Assembly: GCA_023078555.1 (NCBI GenBank)
Contig: CM041197.1
Location: forward strand, 9,916,552-9,980,551
Origin: Ulva prolifera
Lineage: Eukaryota > Chlorophyta > Ulvophyceae > Ulvales > Ulvaceae
Reading direction: 5' to 3'
DNA: 64,000 bases
A program made the position numbers and the translations under genes. Numbering within the stretch: the first letter of the stretch is position 1; every line of letters begins with the position of its first letter. This document shows positions 60,017-64,000 of this stretch, in pieces. The notes below the pieces were generated by a model, which had not been told where the DNA came from, made no database searches, and saw only the letters and a list, made by a program, of their open reading frames with translations.

Positions 60017-62004
60017 CTGCAGGGTCAGGGTGAAGAGCAGACGCCCGAGGGGTCATCTTGGCGGCCGCCCCTGTGCTCGAGCACTGGATCGATGTCCTCA
60101 TCCAGCAGGACACTGATCCAGTGTCCCCGGGGGGGGGGCGCTGGCGCCGACAAGGAGCAGTTAAATGCTGCCCTCACACACCCACTGTGTGAACGCCGGC
60201 GGCACCGGCTCGCAATCCTTCTCCTCTGTGACCGTGGCGGCGCAGACCTGCTAAAGTCGGTGCTGTTCATTCCGCATGCATATGTCTGCGATTCTGACCG
60301 CTGCGGCCGCCGGGTGCCTGCGCCACAGTCTCGGTATAACGTACCGCCGCCGCGTGTGTGCCGGCGTCGCAGCCATAGCCTGACAGAGGTCCCGGTCACG
60401 GACAGCGGGGGCGATGCCCTTGCCATCTGGGCGATGTGTGTGCTACATAAGTACACAGACATTTCGTTGCAGCAGGGTCATGCTGTGAGGTATCGGAAGT
60501 CTTGACCGGTCACTGTGCATGAGCAAGGGTTGCACTGACCAGAGAAAGGCCCTGTTATGTTATGTCCTGCATTGTTGTGCATATTCCGGGTGGCCCGTGT
60601 GCTACATATGTAATCGCGCGCAGTGTTGCAATGACGTCATTGTCGACACAGTCGGAGAGGCAGGTTGCACTGCAGGTAGCCCTGTAGGAAGGAAGCCCTG
60701 TAGGAACCACGCACACTGCAAGCTGAGTCACTGTTGCCCCTGCAGACGTGAGGCAAAGCCAATGCCAGCACTCCACATACAACATCCAAGTCGATGATCA
60801 CCCACACCCAGGCGCCCATGTCCACCTACACCAGCTGCGTTCGCCAGCCTCTAACACATACCCACCCACCCACCCACCTGTGGATCTGACATGCGCCGGT
60901 TGCGATTGTGGCGTGGGTGCGATGGACCAGCCTGAGGGTGCACGTGGTGGCTGTGTTCTTGCGCTTCTTGCTAGTCTTGCGGTGCGCATGCTGCCCGCCT
61001 CGCTGCCTTTGTCCTTGCAACACACCCACTTCACCGCACCCTCAGACACGCAAACTCCCACCCATGGCCGCACCCGCATGTACCCAGCTCACCCTGCGGC
61101 ACTGGCCCGGCAGATCTCGCCCCAGACAAACAGCAACACACATCGCCACCCGGCCACCGCTGCACTCACCAGGCATAGGCACAGAATCGTAGGGGCACAC
61201 AGCATTCAGTGCCCCCATCCCCCAGACACTCGCCACAAAGCAGAGCCGCTCCTGATCATGAGGGCCGCCGTCATTCATTTACGAACCAATCAATGTAGCG
61301 CCGTGGCGCGTCAGGGCCATGCCACAGGCAGGACGACCCGGCGACGAGCAACGCACCCACCAATCCAGCAGACGTGTAGAGCTATGGAGCCGATTGCAAT
61401 CAGCAGAGATAGGCGGAAGGGTACCGTGTGGCGGGCCGCCGCTCACGGGCAACCGGCCCGCCGCTCGCTGGCCAAGGCAGCGAGGGGTCGTTTAACAGGA
61501 CTACAACTGGCGACGGCCCCCACACGGCATAGCGTCTGCGGTAGTAGGGCTGTGTGTAATGAACTGCTTCAGATTCTTCGAGACATGTGTTTGTGCCGTG
61601 CTTGTTTACGCCCGTTCGTTCTTCTGTAGCACCTGCACCAGCGGTCGTTGCACCGGGACCTTGTGCTTCTGAGATCTATTGGCCAATTGGCCATGGGGTT
61701 GCGAAGAGGGTGCTCAAGGAGTCAGACGCTTGCGAAGGTTGCTCTGTAGAGCTGGCCTACCTTGAGTGGTGTCTCCATGCTGAAGCGCAACGGTACCTGT
61801 CACAAGGTCAAAGCCAGAGAGGCTGGTAGCGCCGCCAGGGCAACACACAAACACACCAACGCCACCGACATTGCGACGGCGACTCGATTCGGAATGCACG
61901 ATTCGGAATGCAGACCCACATCAAACCCGGCCTTGCGATCGGCTGCCTAGCACAGCATGGCAGCGACACACATGATACCAGTGCGCGTGGGTATGCTGAT
62001 CATC

Positions 62005-62100
62005 GATGTGTGCTGCGTGTGGCTGATTTTGTGGGTGTGGGGGTTTTTTTGGTTGCTGCTCGCAGTGCTACCCGCCTTGCTTGCTTTCCTAGTAACACAT
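62005..62100 (+). repeat. Copy of the ~90-bp dispersed repeat
   Basis: Contains GCTGCGTGTGGCTGATTTTG, GGTTGCTGCTCGCAGTGCTA and CCCGCCTTGCTTGC, ending in AGTAACACATG, close to the copies at 17024-17115 and 56190-56270. Confidence 0.85.
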
Positions 62101-62672
62101 GATACCAGAGCATGGATGCACACACACGCACACACACGCCCACTCGCCCCCCAACCCACACGCCCCAATCACGCAGCCCCGCAGGCCCACTTACGGAGCC
62201 ACTCCGCCACACGCGCGGCTGAGCTCGGTGGGCAGGTGGGCAGAAAAGGTGACGGGTGGCCATCAGATGCATCCCCTAGCTATCACAGGGGTTCCAAGCC
62301 CACCAAAGTATGTTAAACTGACTCTAGAGCACAATGATACCTTTAGATCATCATATCTCACATTTCCGAAGGACTTGCCGTAAGTCCGTGACGGTTCGGC
62401 TCACCCCAAATCGCGCACCCCCAAATCGCGCACCCAGTCCAGTGGCGCACCTGGGTGTGCAAGTGTGGCGTAGGACCTGTGAGGTGGCCCAAGCTGCAGC
62501 TGACAGCCCGGCCGCCGCCGGCCCAAGCATGTGTGCACAATGCGCTCCATGTGGGCGATGCATGCGCACGCGTCCGTGGCTACAGCACATGTGCCACAGT
62601 GTCACAAGGCGCCTGCGCTGAAGGCGGTAAGCACATGCCACACCGTGGCAGCCACAGTGTGTGTAGTCGGCA

Positions 62673-63001
62673 TTACAAAAGAGTGAACGGGAGAACGTGC
62701 CACAGTGTGTGGTATAGAGACGAAGTTGGAGGGGCATGGTAGCAGCGCAAGCGAGCGGTGCCTTGGCCGAGATTCTTGTGCAGTGTTTCATGAACCAGTG
62801 CGCACTCTGCTGGAGCCTGAACTTGCATAGCGTCGACATGGCATCATGATGGCAGGTGCATGAAATCATCACGCACAGCCTGAGTGCTCATACGAGACTC
62901 ATACGTACCTGCACTCCATGGCCAGCTAGAGCTACATCATGTAGCAGATGCGGTCGAGATTCGGTTTCAGTGTTTGTTTTCTCCCGTTCACTCTTTTGTA
63001 A
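62673..63001. mobile_element. MITE-like element 1 (329 bp, 23-bp perfect terminal inverted repeats)
   Basis: Left end 62673-62695 begins TTACAAAAGAGTGAACGGGA; right end 62979-63001 is its exact reverse complement over 23 bp. The interior has no open frame of note. I see no clear target-site duplication. The size and structure fit a non-autonomous DNA transposon. Confidence 0.55.
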
Positions 63002-63060
63002 TAATGTAGCATGATGTACACCCCAATGACACATGCGCGTGTCTCCTCCCCCGAGTTTTT

Positions 63061-63235
63061 TTACAAAAGAGTAAACCGGAGAAGACAACACCACCAAAAA
63101 ATCTCATCCGAGACAACAGCAACACACGTGCTCGTACTCGCGCCACGGCTGCGCGGTGTGGTCGTGTGTATGTGGCTGTTGATTCGGTTGAAATTCTTTT
63201 CTGGTGTTTGTCTTCTCCCCTTTACTGTTTTGTAA
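63061..63235. mobile_element. MITE-like element 2 (175 bp, ~31-bp imperfect terminal inverted repeats)
   Basis: Left end begins TTACAAAAGAGTAAACCGGA at 63061; the right end, ending at 63235, is its reverse complement over about 31 bp with three mismatches and one single-base gap. The ends match those of the element at 62673-63001, only 59 bases away, so the two belong to one family. Confidence 0.55.
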
Positions 63236-64000
63236 GAATTGCGCGGTGTTGCTGGGTTATGATGTGTGCCTGTGCCCCACCGCCGCGCGGTGGTGCTACC
63301 TGCGTCTCGAGAGCTCCGAGTCGAGCCTCTGAGTGTGTCCTTGGAACACCTGCTCGTGCATAGCCCGCGCTTTCGTCGCGCAAGCACGCACATGCGGCTG
63401 TTTTCAAAACAGCTGCGCACGTGCGCACGTGCGGCTGTGCACAGAATTCTGTTCCAGCAGGGTCGCATGTGCACGTAGCCGGCTGTTTCTTGATCAGTTT
63501 ACATAATATATTTATAGACAAACACAAGGAAACACAAGGACAGAAACTCTGTTGATGAAGTGCAAGCCTCCAATGCCGATTCAGCACATGTGCACAGGTA
63601 CTGTATCTCGAGATCTCGAGAGAGTTCCGAGTAATATGGTATGCTGCCTTGCCGGATGGAGCTGCAGCGGTGCTGCTGCTGTGTTTTACTGTTCACTCAG
63701 ACGAGACTCTTCGGCTGGTTTGTCTTGGTTTACGCCCGTTCAGTCTTCTGTAACACATGGCATGCTACGACGTCTTCGCGACATGCAGTTGGCGATGGTC
63801 GTCGGCATTCGTGCATGCTCGCCGTAGGCCATCGATATCGCAGCAGGACACTTGGCAGGAACTGGCTTTGAGTCCACGCAGGAGGCCTCAGCGGTGACGC
63901 CCGTCTCCAGTCCCGGATACCGGATCTGGCAACGCCCTTTCTGCTATCGAAGTTACAGCCGCGTAGACATCCAGATTTACACGTCGACGCCGTCGGCAGT

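Larger units (their letters stand above)
60017..64000. other. Repeat-rich region at right end
   Basis: No recognised gene. It holds degraded or intact copies of the ~90-bp repeat (60935-61030, 61800-61870, 62005-62100), CACCC-rich low complexity near 60855-60880, and two short elements with terminal inverted repeats (62673-63001, 63061-63235) plus further single ends at 61611-61628 and 63735-63753. The 293-codon open frame at 60748-61629 runs through repeat sequence and is not a credible gene. Confidence 0.45.

Noticed and set aside
60748..61629. 293-codon plus-strand open frame
   Set aside because: It runs through CACCC low complexity and a dispersed-repeat copy, has no recognisable domain and no splice context; open only because stops are rare in C-rich DNA.

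Overview
The window looks like nuclear DNA from a photosynthetic eukaryote of the green lineage, most likely a green alga. Genes are split into many short GC-rich exons joined by GT-AG introns, so coding sequence had to be assembled by matching splice sites and reading phase. The lineage call rests on a chlorophyll b reductase (NYC1 type), a thylakoid-lumen C-terminal processing protease (CtpA type), a plant-type class 3 lipase and a homologue of the plant coiled-coil family At4g15545. The species cannot be told from the sequence. About half of the 5' splice sites resolved read GTGCG.

Layout. 0.6-2.3 kb (-): 5' part of an NYC1-like gene running off the left edge. 5.3-9.8 kb (+): CtpA-like protease, eight exons, complete at the 3' end. 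10.4-15.2 kb (-): five-exon gene for a 1023-residue membrane-anchored helical protein that I do not recognise. 15.2-19.5 kb: no recognisable gene; a dispersed repeat, an A/C-rich tract and two TATACG-rich clusters. 19.5-23.1 kb (-): nine-exon gene for a 413-residue four-CBS protein of the SNF4/AMPK-gamma type. 24.2-28.8 kb (-): eight-exon gene for a 935-residue class 3 lipase. 30.4-32.5 kb (-): At4g15545-like coiled-coil gene. 34.4-38.9 kb (+): AlkB-type dioxygenase with a very long N-terminal extension. 42.2-51.6 kb (+): kinesin with an N-terminal motor. 51.6-64 kb: mostly unrecognised, rich in inverted and dispersed repeats, including two short elements with terminal inverted repeats near 62.7-63.2 kb, plus one candidate membrane-protein exon at 59.8-60.0 kb.

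The genes do not form a single pathway. NYC1 and CtpA are head to head and both serve thylakoid/photosystem turnover, which may be coincidence. Exon coordinates come from reading the sequence, with phase checked across each stated junction; none is backed by transcript data. First exons of the AlkB and At4g15545-like genes were not found.
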